Below are positions 1-13,900 of a stretch of DNA of 64,000 nt, piece by piece (the stretch's first letter is position 1; the number at the start of each line of letters is the position of its first letter). The position numbers and the translations under genes were made by a program. This DNA comes from Syngnathus acus (lineage: Eukaryota; Chordata; Actinopteri; Syngnathiformes; Syngnathidae): positions 5,840,000-5,903,999 of the forward strand of contig NC_051098.1 in the NCBI RefSeq assembly GCF_901709675.1, read 5' to 3'. Under the pieces are notes generated by a model. The model was not told the DNA's origin and searched no databases. It worked only from the letters and a program-made list of their open reading frames with translations.

Positions 1-1159
1 ATTGACCAACTGGGTGAAATGCCAATTTCAATAAACAGTTGATCATTAACAGGAATTTAGATTCTCTTGTGCCATTACAAACAGTCAATCAGTTGATCGC
101 TGTAGATTTCAGCACAGCGTTTGAGTCATGGATACGGTTCACATAGTGAATCAGGGTTTGTCACGTCGTTTTATGTGGGGGAGGAATGTCAACACGTAGG
201 TCAAACACTCTCACATTCTCTCGCAACTATGACATATATGTATACGGTACGTGTCATGGCAGAAAGTGTGTATTGCGAAAGATGATGCTGTTCATGGAAT
301 GAATCTCAAACATCTTTAAAAAAAAGTTACTGATATTCAAAAAAAATCTATCCGTCACAGATAGAATTAAATCTGTGAGTCATGCTCACACCATATTTCA
401 TGGTTGTATAATTAACAAATAAAAAAAAGAAGTAAATCATTAATTTGCCATCAAATTTTCTTTCGCTCTCTTTTTAATATTAATAATTTGGGGCATCAAA
501 ACAGCAAACAATATTAGAATCATACATTTATTTTCTCTGCTTTTTTATCAGAAACCTGTGTTTTTGGAAAAAAGGAAGTAAAAAAGTAGAAACACATGGC
601 TGGCAATTCTGCTTTGAAAACGCTGGAAGTGATATGTTTTTTTTATGTCAACAATACGACACTATGTCTGTATATTTTATGAATGGACTACTCTAGGTAC
701 TATTTCCTGTTTTTCTGTGACGTACATTTTTTAGGTAAGACCTATAAAACCTTCATAGCAGTTCAAGGTGAGAATAAAGCGAAATGGTGTCACGTTTCCA
801 ACACAATGGGCTCAATTCTTGCCTCATCAAATCTACCTCGCTCACCCACACACCACCCCCTTCATCTTCACCACTCCATTATTTTTACAGCATTCTCAAA
901 AGCTGTCACCATGGATACGGCGAATGGCGGTGAGGGGGTTGGTCGGTGGATATGAATAGCTCTGTTCTCCAAGACGCATCTTGGTTGCCATCATGGTTGC
1001 CATGGAAGCAGGGTCCCCCTGGATTGCCTTGATATCCCCGTCACGCTTGTTCTGACAGAGAATTTGTTGCGCTTTTATCAATGAACAAATTGCCCCCCCC
1101 TCCAAAAAAAAAAAAAAAGAATTCCATTCACGTTGGCTAAATTTTTTCTCTCCCAACAG
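1..1159. other. Intron or upstream sequence of the TLC-domain gene
   Basis: This AT-rich stretch precedes the first visible exon. I looked for the preceding TLC exon, which must end with a single G of a glycine codon, and found none. Open frames on both strands in 683-1156 show no recognisable protein family. A 12-bp-period direct repeat of GGTTGCCA (983-990 and 995-1002) is the only patterned motif seen. Confidence 0.6.
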
Positions 1160-4100
1160 GTTACTTCATCTATGACCTCTTCGACATGGTGAGATACCAG
1201 ACGTTAAGTCAGTTCTGGGAGCTCGCCTTGCATCATATCGTTGTAAGTCTTCAAACACAATAAGCTCTTAAGCTCTGTTTTAAATTGGGTTGCATGAAAG
1301 GTCAACTTAAGGTTCGTAAAGAGCGCAGTCTAGTTATACAAAACCAAATAATAAATAAAACACAGAAGTAATTGTACCAAAGCTCCAGTAGGCCCATCAG
1401 AAGCGCGGAAGAGGCACAGACAAAATACCCATCTTTCTTGTCTTGTTACACAAAGAACCAGTGAGGGAGGAACAAAGCGGCAATCATTGTGAAATCTAAC
1501 AACCCCCCCCAGGCACTCTATGCCTTGACAAAGTCAAACTCTGTCCTTTGCCAACACTTCGTTGATGTCATGAACAGGTTGGATCAAATCGTCATTCTCC
1601 TGTCATGTTGAAAATGAGGAAATTACTAATAAAATGACCTTGTGCCAACTCACTTGGAATTTATACCCGTAATAATTTATAATGTCAAGTTATCGACATC
1701 AGTTGTAAATTGACACCACTGAGCTGTCTATCTATTCATCTATTTATTAAGATATCATCACTGACTAACGATGGCAAAGAAGAAAAGAAAAAAGATGACC
1801 TTTGAACTAGAAATGTTACGTTATGGCGCTAGAAAAGAATTACACATGTCTAAACCAATGACTAATTGGATTTGTCCTCTCGCCAAGTACAAAAATATAC
1901 TGACCATTACTCACACTGAGGTCATAGATGATCAGTCTGTCTGTTTTAATCACATACTTTGCACGTCCCTGTAAAATTAGGGGCAACCTATTTCTGGCCC
2001 CAAAATAACTAAATATCACTTTTCCTAACAAATTGTAAGAAAAAGCATTGTAGAATGGCTTTCAGGAGTGACTGTGTTATGGCCCCATAGCTCTCAAATA
2101 GCAATAAAATGCAGTCAAATGGTAAAAGAAGTCCATGGATTTTTTATATTTTTTAATACATTTGAGCATTTGTCCTGGATTGCTAAACCAGGAATTAACC
2201 ACTCTCACCACATGGTGTCTTGCAAATGCTCAAGACAAAACGGCAACTATCAGGACCCAAACACAGTGTTAAAACAACTGCTATATTTCAACTCCAATTT
2301 CTCAATTTCAAAGACCGTGACATTATAATCCTCATTAACAATTTAACAACTAAGGTGCATAGTGCAGCATTCATTCAATATTATGTGATAATATGATGAT
2401 TTTTGTACAGCTGTAACCTTAACACTAACCCACAGAGGACTCTCACAGGATATCTCTTATGCATGTGCATTTTCGTTGGCTGTCCAAACTCAACTTGACT
2501 GAACAAATATTGGAGCTCCTCCGGTTTAGTTAGCTCTCTGATGTTGATTATGTGCTACTGCATCACAATAGCTGGAGGAGAAGATAGCCTAAAAGTTAAA
2601 GCTGGTTAAAGGTGATTTTATAGAATGACAACCGGGAGCAAATGTGTATAACAGTTAGGGGGCGGGGCATCTGAATGAAAGCGGAGTCTCAACCCTTCAT
2701 GGCTCTGGCGACAATCTGCAGCCAGCTGGCACAACCAAAGCCGCAATTCATGGCCTTGCAGAAGGGGAAGGAAAGAAATGGAATAAGCAATCGTCTTTTA
2801 ACCCAACACTGAGACGGTGCTGAAGCCAGTTACCACAAGTCTTTCCGAATAGTGCTCTTTAAAAACATTTTCATTAAGGCCTGCAATTAGAAGATTTTAA
2901 TTTTTTTTTACTGCTAGGGATACGAATTACCAACCACTTCTGCTTAATATGCTCAGGTCTGCCAGTGAGGTGTTTGCATGGGTCTTTGCATTAGAGGTGT
3001 CAAAATTAATGGATTACTCAACCACTAACTGATTATCAAATCAATCACCTCCACATTGGATTTCAATAATCGTTTAGAGATGTTTTCTAAATGAAGATTG
3101 TCCAAATCTTATGAACGGTAATCAGGGAGAACATTTTAATACATTTTATTGCAAATAAATTGTATCCGATTCTTCGAATAATGGATGAAGTAATCTATAA
3201 AATAGTCAATTCTAAAAATATTCAATAGTGACAGGATTAAAAACTACTCCTAGGAAATAGTGTCTTCACATCTCAGTGCCAGATACTGTGCGTCATCGCT
3301 CGCTGTCTTGTGGAGTCCACACTTTGGTGGTTAAAAGTCATGTGGCTGGGCAACAGTTTTTACTGTCCACGTGAGCAACTAACATGTGAGTTTGTCACAG
3401 TCAGATGCTCTTTGTCTCTGTTTGAACTCTGTTGGCCTCGAGAAATTTGTGTCACCCCGCTTTTATTAACCAAAATTAAATTTTCTTGCAAAGTACACAC
3501 TCCTCAGGCAGATCGGGGTGTGAGCAGTTACTTTTTGGGTTGTTTGAGGGCCAATACTCGACACAATACTCTACATGATCTCCACACAGGATGGCTGGTG
3601 CAGAGATTTAAACCCAGAACTGATACACTGACTGCATCAAACATCACACTACGTACCGTTATTTGAGTCCACTTTTTATTCTTTTTTTTTGTCTTTTTAG
3701 AATCATACTTTTTCCTTCTTTAGTCATGTTTTTTTCCTTTTCTTCCAATTTGTTTTTGACATAATGTTAGGGTGGTGTTCACTCTAACTTATTTTGCAAG
3801 AACCACACGGGAGACAAGTAAGTCCTTTTAGACACCTGCAGGTGGAGAGTCCATTCGTCGCTGTGCGTACAGCGATGATCGAATGAGGTCTGACCCAGGC
3901 CTCTTGCAGGAGCGTTTTTATTGAGAGAAACAGAGTGGGGGTGAGAGTGGACAGGATGGGGTTGAAGCCCCTGGCCTGCTGATCAAAGCATAGCAGGGGG
4001 TCTTTTACGACGTTGTGTAAACAAAGCAACTTTGATTGCTTCCTCTGCAGCTAGTCAATCAGTTCAAAAGATCTTAGCACTTTGTTCTACTACTTTTGTT

Positions 4101-7100
4101 AAGACAGGACAAGCTAGGTTCATTTTTACAGGTTACATTCCAACATGATCATACGATCAAGATAATCTGTAAACCCTAACACATACTTCCTCCAGTTGTG
4201 GCAGGTTCATCAGGTGGCAACCACAAATAGGAGAACGACATGTCTCTTTTTTCCAGTTCTAAAAGTGGATATTACCATGAACTATCAATCTCCACGTTCA
4301 AAAATAGTATACAGGGGAACCTCCAATGCCTGATGCAATCTATGACAGGACACTGATCAACTACTGAATTTGTTTCAATATATGTACTATTCAAATGTGG
4401 CGATGAAACCAAACAATGTTTTTTACATATTTGAATGCTTAGAAGTTATACAAGTGCGGAAATAAGGCTATATAATGCATGCAGTTTGTTGGCTAAAACA
4501 GTATTGTATGCTTAGCAAGTTAGCATATTCAATGAAGTTGCTAGTGGTTTGTCCTTGCTTGCTATCTCAAGGAATGTACATAATAACAGGTGTTTTTTAC
4601 ACAAGCTCATGTATTTAGATAAGCCTGGTATCTTTTTATGGCGCCCTCCTTGCACGTAACAGATCAACTATTTGCCTTGCTAACGGTGAGCTCCTGACAT
4701 TTTCACCCTCCAGCATTAGAGTACGTCTTAACACATAGTGAGGCACAAAGAACGAATATTTCACAAACTGAGGGAGGGAATGAGGACATTTTTGTGTGGT
4801 AAACAATGTGATGAATGTGTATTTCTCAGCCATCTCATCCCTTTAGTGCGGAACCTCCTGGGTCCCCTCACTCATGTTTTTGTGTTTTCACCCAGACAAG
4901 AGAAGAGACATCTGGTTGTCCACTTGAACCTCGGGCCCCCTTTTGAAACAAGCACACCCAACACCAAACCTTCAGCTTCCTCAGTGGCGTTCCACAAATG
5001 CGTGCACCCACTTCAAACATTTCTGTTGTAATCCTACTCCCTCTTTTACCCATAATGCTCTCTGCCCCCATATCCTTGTATTGCTGCAAAACATCGTATA
5101 CCATCCCCCCACGTTCTCCCATGGGTATGATTCAGAATAGAACCAATGAAAGACACTCGTCAGACATTTGCATTTGGAAAGTCAATTGGAATACAAGTAG
5201 ACAGAATTGAGTGTGCACATTGGGTTTCGCTTCGCAGGACCAAGCAAGACAGTCTTGTTTGTCTGTAAGAGGCTGAGGACAGGTCACACGGTTCAACACG
5301 TGTGTGCCATGCATACCAATGAGGCTGCAGACAGGGAAAGCCAACCATCAATTTATTCAATAAATTAGGAGGTATTTGTTTACAGTTGACGTATGAGCGG
5401 TTTGTGGATGCAATTATTCACTTGAAGCTATGCTGACAGGCAAGGTGAAGCAACCGCACCCTGATTCATGGCTCACATAATTTCATATAAGCTAGAAAGA
5501 ACGGTGTGCTTCACTGAGTGCTATTCTTTTAATGTCCTGTATTTATTATAAGTATTGGCTCTCTACATTAATTGAGAACATTTGCTCAACAATCTAATTA
5601 GGATGAAATGTGGAAATACGCTGGATGATCTTGTCGACTCATTCTTACGAATTCCATCCAAATATGCCCGTGACTGTAACGTGACCTGCCGTCAGGCGAC
5701 AGCGGTTAACTCAAGTCGCATGATAGTGGTCACGGACACCACCACCCGCTGTCCTTGAGATGGATGCATGTCTTTTGAAACATTGAACCCAGCCTAGCTT
5801 AATCATTACTGTTTCTAAGGAGAGGCTGTATTGTTGCTATCCCTCTATTGAGCTTCCTCTTTGTTTCCTCTCAGTCTTTCTTTTCCCCTAATGACCACTC
5901 AAGGAACCAAGCAAGCACAGACTGGTCCCCACGAGATCGCTTTTGCTTTTGATCGTTATCTGTGAGCCAACTGTATAGCTGCCGAGTCATCAAACAAGAA
6001 TGCGCCACAATAGACTCAGCGCAGATCTAACTTTATGTATGACTGTACGTGGTAATGTTCAGCTCGAGTGTGTGGTGTGACATATAAAACAACTGTAGTC
6101 CATAAAAGAGTATGGAACTAAAGAGTAACAGCTGTTAAACTTCACGCACCTGTCCTGCCAGTCATGGTGTAAACAGTTTTGAAATTATTTGCTCTTTTCT
6201 TTTTTTAAATCACAAAAAAAAAAATCTGCCTTTTTGAACAGGTTAGTGTGAATCTTTAATATCCGCTGTAAAGTGAGCTTGCAAAAAATCCTGAAATGCG
6301 CAAATAACACAATTGTACCTGGAAAGTCTTCCGATGATTTGTGCGCGTGATGTGCCTTTTTTATTATCTTCCTTATCAGGCTGGGTGTATCCTATCCGGT
6401 CTTATCTTTTAATGCTGAGGGTCGCAAACGCTCCTATTATCTTAATTTGTACCTGTGATGATTTGTTTTCTGGAGTTACATCTTCATGCCTCCCACACGG
6501 GTCTTCTCATCCTGTGTGTATGACTTGCATCACTTCATTGCTACTAATATTACCTCCATGACGAAGGAAACACAAGGCAGGCCTGTGGTGCTTTGTCAAG
6601 AGAACATTTAATTTAGCCCATTGGGAGAAAATGCTTTGATTGCAATGGTTCCAGTATGTAGTTAAAAAGATCCCATTCAAATTAACTTTTGTGCTAACAT
6701 TGTGTCAAAAGTGCAAGAAAAAATACACTCAGTTCCCCGTTTGAATGAATGAATAAATAAATCAATCAAATATTTTACTAACATTAACATACTACAACAG
6801 AGGATAAGGACAACCCGAAATACAAAAATTCAAAATAAGACAAAATACTGTACAAAAAGCTATACACAAAACAAACCACAATCCTTGCACCAAAATCAAC
6901 TTACCGTCTTTTCCGGACTATAAGGCGCACCGGACTATAAGGCGCACCTTCAATGAATGGCCCATTTTAAAACTTTGTCCTTATATAAGGCGCACCGGAC
7001 TATAAGGCGCACCATTAATGCATCATGTCAGATTTTTAATCCAAATCAAATCATTCTCCATTTTATCTTTTTTATTTCAACTTCAGACGCAACAAATTAC

Positions 7101-10100
7101 TTTATAATCACAAAATAATGATCCATAGTATTTTTGATTAATGATTCATAGTCTTCAGCGGGCCACTTATGATTTATTTTATGACACAATGCTTCGGGCC
7201 AGTTTAAATTTAGGAATTTGGTCCATATATAAGGCGCACTGGACTATAAGGCGCACTGTAGGCTTTTGAGAAAATTTTAGGTTTTTAGGTGCGCCTTATA
7301 GTCCGGAAAATACGGTACATGGTGTAAGTAGGAAGCTAAAGTTTTACACCAATAGTTGTCTAGATTGGGCTGATTCAGCTTAATACCTTCACACGGAAAA
7401 TCCCAGCCTATTAAAATGTGTTGTTCTTGGAGATGACAGATGCTTAAGAATTGAAGGTCTCCACAATGTTAGCTCTAACTCTTGCAATCCCTTGGGTAGA
7501 TAAAATTGATACAGAATACAAACGTATCAATGTTTTGAGGACTCGTGCTTGATTGTAGAGAGCGGGAATTGCAGAGTAACTCCCACTGATGTGCTTTGTT
7601 GACTTTTGTGGATTCTTGTATCCAACAACCTTTTCTAAGAAAATGGAAACTTGGAAACAACTGCACATTTTCCTCATTCTACTTCTGTTTAGTTGTGTGT
7701 TTGAAAGCCCAGGTGCCCTAAAACATTTGTCTGGCTCTGCACTGCAGTTTCTTTCCTCTCTGGCTCTTAATTTATCCCCTCGGTGGTGTGATATAACACG
7801 TGCCACATGAGATTTCCAGTTGATGCTTAAGTATTCCAAATGTCCGACAGTTTCCAGGAGCTGTTTGAGAATTACTGGGATTCCCCTTCTGTCAGGGCTG
7901 CCAGCAGCAGTATCGAAATTGGCCTCTTTGCTCCATAAATGGCTTCCATGAAGCCCTCATTCAAGCTGACAGAGAATTTTGATGCATTTATATTTTTCTC
8001 ACAACTTTGCACTTTTCTCCCCTTTCTAGTCTTTTTATGGTCATGAGTTGATCATAATGAGATTCCTCACCTCTTCCACAATGCAATGGCCTGATAGTCA
8101 CTGTTTAACCACCAAGATAGGAAAGGGGGGATTGTGATTGGCTGTTGACAATATGCACAAACACCATAAAGTAAGGATAACCGTCACCAAGCTAGAAACC
8201 GTTTGTTAAATCCCTTGTATTGAAACAAAAATCTGACATTTATTTTTCCTTTTTAGTCTTGTGTTGTAGCCTCTGGTAGAATTCTCATTTGTTTTGTTGA
8301 CTAACTCCAGTTAACATTACTCATGAAAGCATTCGAAGGGAGGACACACCCTTCTTCCAATGGACGTACTTGTGGTGGCCTTATTTTGGCCACACCCATT
8401 TGTCCAATGAGACAACACTATTGCAGTATAAAAGGGACGCCGAACAGTAAAAAGCTGCCAAGTTGTTAATGCTACCTCTGCAGTACTTCCTGCCACAGGA
8501 GGTGAATACAAAGCCAGACATGTGCCGGTGTCCTTCAATGTTTTTGTTATAAAACGACCACCTCGTCAATTTGCCTTTTGTTTAGTGCTCGGCAGTTTTG
8601 CTCTTCAGCTTTTGGTTGTGACCCCGCTGTGCACTCTGTTGTCGTAAATGCATTCTTTTGTCACCATTGTCATCTATTGCAGAGACTCGAAAGCTTGGAT
8701 GTGTACCGTTCAGGAACAGAAGTCATTTTGGAATGATTTTAATTTCAGAAATGAGGTCACCACTCATTGACTGCTAGTTGCAAGTTTCTATTATTAAATG
8801 TTAGTTGTCATGTTTGTATGTGTTTTTATAAATGGGCCACCAATACGTGCTTTTTTTTCCAGTTCTAGTTTTCATCCAAATAGCAATGTTGTGTAGATGT
8901 GACAACAAATCTTTAGTGATTTATTTCCTGCAATAAGACAAGTTATAAAATAGAAGAAATAAAAATATTAATTTTCCTATAATTTTTGAAGAAAAAATAT
9001 CTTTTTTTAAATTACGGGTGTAAATGTATGCCTGCAGATGAGCATGGTTGAGCATCAAGTTAATATTTTCACTATGTTTTGCCATATATCGATCGATGTG
9101 TAGAAAATAAAAATATAAACCATTTGGAATTAGACTAGATATAAATGTAAGTTGCTGCAAGACATTCACAAACCAAAACATTTATTTCTCCTCATAATGA
9201 ACGTCAATAGACTTAAAGGCGTAAGTGATAGACAAGGCGCAAACGTTGGTGTGCAGTTAAGCACACTGAATCGGGTGCCTCGATTTACACTCAGGCTAAA
9301 GAAATAATCAGAGTGAGTAGTCAGTTAATCTGTCATCTCGTGGTTGAAGGTGTTGGTTAAAGCTGCCCTGCCCTAAAAGATACACAGTGTTCTATTTTCA
9401 AGACCCAAAAGTGAACCCTGTCTCATACAGACACAAAAAAAACATCCATAAATCTATTTTTGAATGACTGACATGAATATTTATGTGCATGAAGTTGCAA
9501 AGATTTGCTGACAAAAGTATCTGTAAATGGCAATCAGTCCATGGTTAAATAGACCAGACCGTCTTTAAATTGAGACAGTTCAGCACTTTACTCCTCTTTC
9601 TAGGAGTAGCCCTTTTTTTTTTTTTTTTTTTTTTATAAATACACATGATTTATTCAGGGTCACTTGCTGATTTTTTTTTTTCTTTTTTTTTTTTTACCTG
9701 TTTGACCCCAACTTATCACTGTTTATTCACTTGTGTCAAAGAGTTTGAATGGTTAGTGGGCGGGCTCAAACATCGGATGTTATGGTTGTAAAAGCACGTG
9801 TGTCACACGTCATGAAGGGCCATTGCTTGGGTTTCCGATGCTGCCGCCTTGTGGGGACTGAGTGTTAGTTGTTATTCAACAGAATTTTATAAGAGCTGCT
9901 TACCAAAGGTGTGTGTTGACCTTTGCTCTAAATCCTGTCACTCACTGCAATGTTTCGATATTGTCTTCAGTGCATGTTGATGCATTTTAATGCACTTTGT
10001 TTATAAATAAAACCCACAGGTGGCTCTCATGTAAGTGTAAGATTAAATGTTCATTAAAATCAATACACGTATTGCATTTCTGCCAATGAAACTGTAGCAT

Positions 10101-10962
10101 AAATGGATAGACCACTGATACCCTATAAATGCAACCCTGACATCATCACAATCTACCTTAACAACACAAAAAAACATAAAAACACTCACTGTAAATCTAA
10201 ATTGCAGAGAAATTATGGACATATATGATGCAACATTAGAGTTGTGTCCTTTATCATTTAAGGAAAGTAATTGTTAATGTGGCCAGTGGAATAATGATGT
10301 GGTTACCTTAATGTGAATGTGGTTATTTTATTATTCCTAACTTATGTTGTAATGTGATTAAAAAATGCGCATATTAGCCAATTAAATTAGCCAGACGAAT
10401 AATAAGACGAGCCCTAGTTATGGCAGCTTAGTTGCAAAGATCCTCTGTTCTTCATAATCGAATCAACATAAACTTAGTTATGGACTGCAACATGAAATGA
10501 ATTAAAATCATAAGTCAAAACAGCACTGTATTTTTTTCAATTTCTGCTTTGGCATAACATGGTTCCCTCCTGTGTGTCTAGGTGATCACTTGTTTCGGCC
10601 TATCTGTGATGACGTACCGCTACATTGGTTTTGCTGTGGTGGCTCTGTTGGTTGAGGTCAACTCGGTGTTCCTCCATCTCAGGCAGATCCTGCGCATGGC
10701 CAACCATGCCGCCAGCACCGTCTACCGGGTCAACAGCATGATCAACCTGGGCACCTACGTGGTGTTCCGCATCAACACCCTGGCCTGGATGACCCGTTGG
10801 CTGGTGCTTAACAGAGACAAAGTGCCTCTTATGGCTTACACGTTGGGCAGTGTGGGCATGGCCATCATGACGGTCATGAACATCATTCTGTTTTACCGCC
10901 TGCTCAGGAGTGACTTCCTACAGAGCAGCACTCGGGAAGCCAAGAAAGAGAAGGAAACATAG
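1160..10962 (+). CDS. tlcd2: TLC-domain transmembrane protein (TLCD2-like), last two exons, 5' part outside window
   Basis: Two exons are visible, 1160-1242 and 10582-10962, separated by a 9.3-kb intron. The first follows an acceptor (TCCCAACAG) and reads GYFIYDLFDM..., ending ...WELALHHIV at a GTAAGT donor. This is the conserved TLC-domain block with the paired histidines. The second starts VITCFGLSVM, holds about three hydrophobic segments, and ends in a basic tail (REAKKEKET) before TAG at 10960-10962. The first exon begins in phase 2, completing a Gly codon, so at least one coding exon lies upstream of the window. TLCD1/TLCD2 proteins are plasma-membrane proteins that limit incorporation of long polyunsaturated acyl chains into phospholipids. 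Sequence alone does not separate TLCD1 from TLCD2: parts such as YRVN and RLLRSDF resemble TLCD1. The neighbours ccdc92b, cluh and pafah1b1 favour TLCD2. The family call is firm; the symbol is an inference. Confidence 0.85.
2993..3236. repeat. Degenerate interspersed repeat of a common fish type
   Basis: The stretch begins AGAGGTGTCAAAATTAATGG, continues with alternating ATTAAT/AATCG-like words, and ends near AATAGTGACAGG. This resembles the abundant teleost repeat built from AATCGATTAATCG words. The ends are too diverged for me to define terminal repeats or a target-site duplication. The family assignment is from memory of similar sequences. Confidence 0.45.
3765..4181 (-). mobile_element. 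Probable solo LTR of an endogenous retrovirus-like element
   Basis: The unit starts TGTTAGGGT and ends ACCCTAACA, the short perfect terminal inversion expected of an LTR (5'-TG...CA-3'). It is 417 bp long. The flanks are CATAA on the left and CATAC on the right, a 4 of 5 match consistent with a 5-bp target-site duplication. Read on the minus strand it contains an AATAAA signal (plus-strand 3917-3922) in the middle third, as in a U3-R-U5 layout. No internal coding region or second LTR is present nearby, so this looks like the recombined remnant of one insertion. The retroviral lineage cannot be decided from the LTR alone. Confidence 0.65.
6902..7317. mobile_element. Non-autonomous inverted-repeat DNA element (MITE)
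   Basis: The ends are 30-bp terminal inverted repeats (6902-6931 and 7288-7317) differing at one position. Each has TACCGT at the outer tip and GGACTATAAGGCGCACC inside. If the outer TA is counted as a duplicated target, the insertion site is a TA dinucleotide, as for Tc1/mariner-like elements. The GGACTATAAGGCGCAC word recurs in direct orientation at 6915, 6932, 6997 and 7241. There is no transposase frame, so it would need an outside enzyme. It lies in the TLC-gene intron. Confidence 0.8.
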
Positions 10963-13900
10963 GGAGAATTCCTTTGGTGTTTGATTTGGTACATTTCTTC
11001 TCCTCTTTGTTGTTGTTATTCAGCTTCCCTACATTTCTCCACTCTTCCACGTACTAAAATTACACTTACCGCATCACTGCAGGGACCCGCTTTGGGTTTT
11101 CCCAAATGTAGCTTATGATGAGTGAAGCCCACAAGCACCTCCATTTGAAGCAACACTTCATGGCGTTATTGTATATCATCGTTTATATGACGTATGGGTG
11201 TGGGCTTGTTCACCATTGAATGAATTAATCAACCAAATCTAATCTTTATTTAAACTAGTTATGCAAAGGTGATGTATTTTTTTGTTTTTAGCTTAACATC
11301 AAGCCTGCTACCTCAGAAAGGTTTTAACACTTGTTTGCCTCTTTCAGTACAAGCATTGTTAATCATTGTCAAATGTGGCATAATAAATCCCCATAATATG
11401 ATAAGGGTGAAGCATGGATGATTATATTTGGCCCATGCACAGAAACTGAAAATATTCAGAGAAGTGTCAATAGAATCCCATAAACGGCCCCGGTTGGAAT
11501 TCAGCAGCCAAATGTCACCACCATGTCAGCAAACAGGGAACCTGTGAAATAGTCAAAAATAAACCTACTGGTGCGAAGTACCAGTCTTATAATGGCCTGT
11601 AGATGACCGCACACTCGGCAATCACCTCAATGACCTTAGGGAGACCCGCCCCCCTAAAAAAATGGTTCTCAGGTGTCTTAATAAAAGGTTGGTAATATTC
11701 CTACATTATAGAAAACGGGAGATAAAAGAACTACGGCACATTTAATATTCACATGTCACACTTTTTGACATCTGGTTATGGAGTGCACTTCTGTCTCATG
11801 CCAATGCATTTATTTTTTACCATGCTAACCAGAATATAAGCTAGAGACAAAATGTGGAGCTACTCTGTGCTGCCAATTTAGCGAATTCTAATCTAGCCCG
11901 TTTTTGTGGGGTTATACGAAAGTAATACGACTTTGCCTCCAGACTGCGTTTGCGCAAAGCCAGCACTGGTTAATTGACACATGGTTTCATTTCAAGGCAT
12001 GCTCGATGCCAGAAACTAAAATATTTCAATACAAACTATCAAATTCAAATTTACCCTTTAAAAAGAGGAGAGGTGACTTCCCTTTGCGAATCCTTAGTGT
12101 TTGTAGAACTGTTTGATTACTTCTGTTAATTGAAGAGTTAAATGCCAAGTTTAGAGGATCATTTTGGAATAAAAACGTTTTTTAGCAGTGGCGAAGGACT
12201 GAACTCTGCCTGCCAGTCTGACTAATTGGCACAACCCAAAAAGCTTTATAATTACATGTACCACAAAATGACGACAAAGCACTTAAAACGGGAAGATGAC
12301 CAAACATCAACACCATGCAGCTAACACACAGGTGTCAAACTCCAGTCCTCGGGGGTCGCATTCCTGCATGTTTTCGAAGTGTTCCTGCAGGAGCCTGATA
12401 ATGATCCTGATTAATTGAATCGGGTGTGTTTAAATGAGGGAAACTTAGAGAATATGACCTCCAAGGACTGGAGTTTGTCAATAATGAACCCATGTAACAC
12501 CAACAACAGTATTCAAGTTCACTCATTCAACACAACCAAACCACCTTCACATGACAGTCATCAAATCATCAGTCATACGTAATCTGCTTTGGCCTGAGAA
12601 CAGAAGCAGCAAATTTAATTGTATTTTTGGTTTTGGGGTTAAATTGTGGATATTTGTAATTTATTTGTTCTTAAAGAAAACTTCCGTTACAAATTAGCCG
12701 ATTGCTTAAAGCATTTGAAACTAGCAATCGTACTTGTGTTTATGTTGCCTCATAGCAACTTTTTTTTTTTTTTAATCAATCTATGTGTTGCTGTTAAAGG
12801 ACGAGTCCATCTATGTATGTGCGAACCCACTGCCACAGAAGGACTAGAAAACCGAAGCTGCTCTTGACTTGCAGTTGTCCACGTGAATGGAAACGCTATA
12901 CAGTGTTTATCACAGCAGCCTTATATAAAGATCAATATACTGTTATTTGATTAAAAAAAACAAAAACGTTTTTAGTACACTTACTAGGCAGTGGACTGTA
13001 CCTCTTTCGACCAGTGTAATGTAATTGCCATTTTTGTGTCTGTGAGTCTGATTGCACCCTCATTGTGATGTATTGATGATTGGCAGCCAAATTGAGATAC
13101 ATTATTTAAAGTTGTTGAAGTTTTGGCAACATCAACATTGTGAGAATATATGATCATTTAAGACGATTTCCATGCATCTTTTCCAACATGCATAATGACT
13201 TGGTTGAAATTATATTTTCAATACTGTATTTAGTTAATAAAAATTGTTTTATTATCTAAATATCATGAATATGATGTGAAAAAATAATGACACCTCAACC
13301 TTTTTTAGGGGTGACTACAGTGACATGCATGAGGGATCTCATGAATTACAAAGCACAAGATACCAGTCTATCCGCTAGCAACCTAGCTCTGCTCAGTGTA
13401 AATATTACTTACTTCTTCTGGCACAGATTATTTTGTATCTCACACTCCCAATTTATGTTTATAAAAAACATGATTTCGTGTTACAATAAAGAGAATCATT
13501 CTAGATTGTTTTCCTTATCTTCTTATGTACTGTAAATAATGAGGCAGGTGCTGCAATTCGTATTATATCCACAAGGGGGAAATGCAGTGTCACAATCAAC
13601 GTGTAATTTTCATCCTTGGCACATACACGGAGGTTTACTACCCACACCAAAACAAAACTGCACACTATAAAATGTGCAGGTGTTTGGACAAACCATTAGT
13701 AATATTACTAGGGTTAAATAATATTTACGAAGGATCAGCATCAGGTGGATTGTTGAGTTTTTTTTCCTGAAACGTCATAGCTGTAAATTACAACGCAGTG
13801 TGTTCCACAAGCTTTTATAGTTTAAATTTAAAAACTAAAATGAGGATATGTCAAAATTTGATGTGCTGGAAAAAAGGGCACTTAAAGTAATCTCAGATTT

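Larger units (their letters stand above)
1243..10581 (+). other. Large intron of the TLC-domain gene
   Basis: The intron runs from the GTAAGT donor at 1243 to the acceptor ending TGTGTCTAG at 10581. It contains no exon I can support. It holds several repeats listed separately: a degenerate element near 2993-3236, a solo LTR at 3765-4181 and an inverted-repeat element at 6902-7317. Two T-rich runs lie at 9613-9634 and about 9671-9694. The rest is ordinary AT-rich sequence. Confidence 0.75.

Noticed and set aside
896-1156. Minus-strand 86-residue frame with a protein-like appearance
   Set aside because: No family recognised, it overlaps the acceptor region of the TLC exon, and it has no splice or promoter support. 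Treated as chance.
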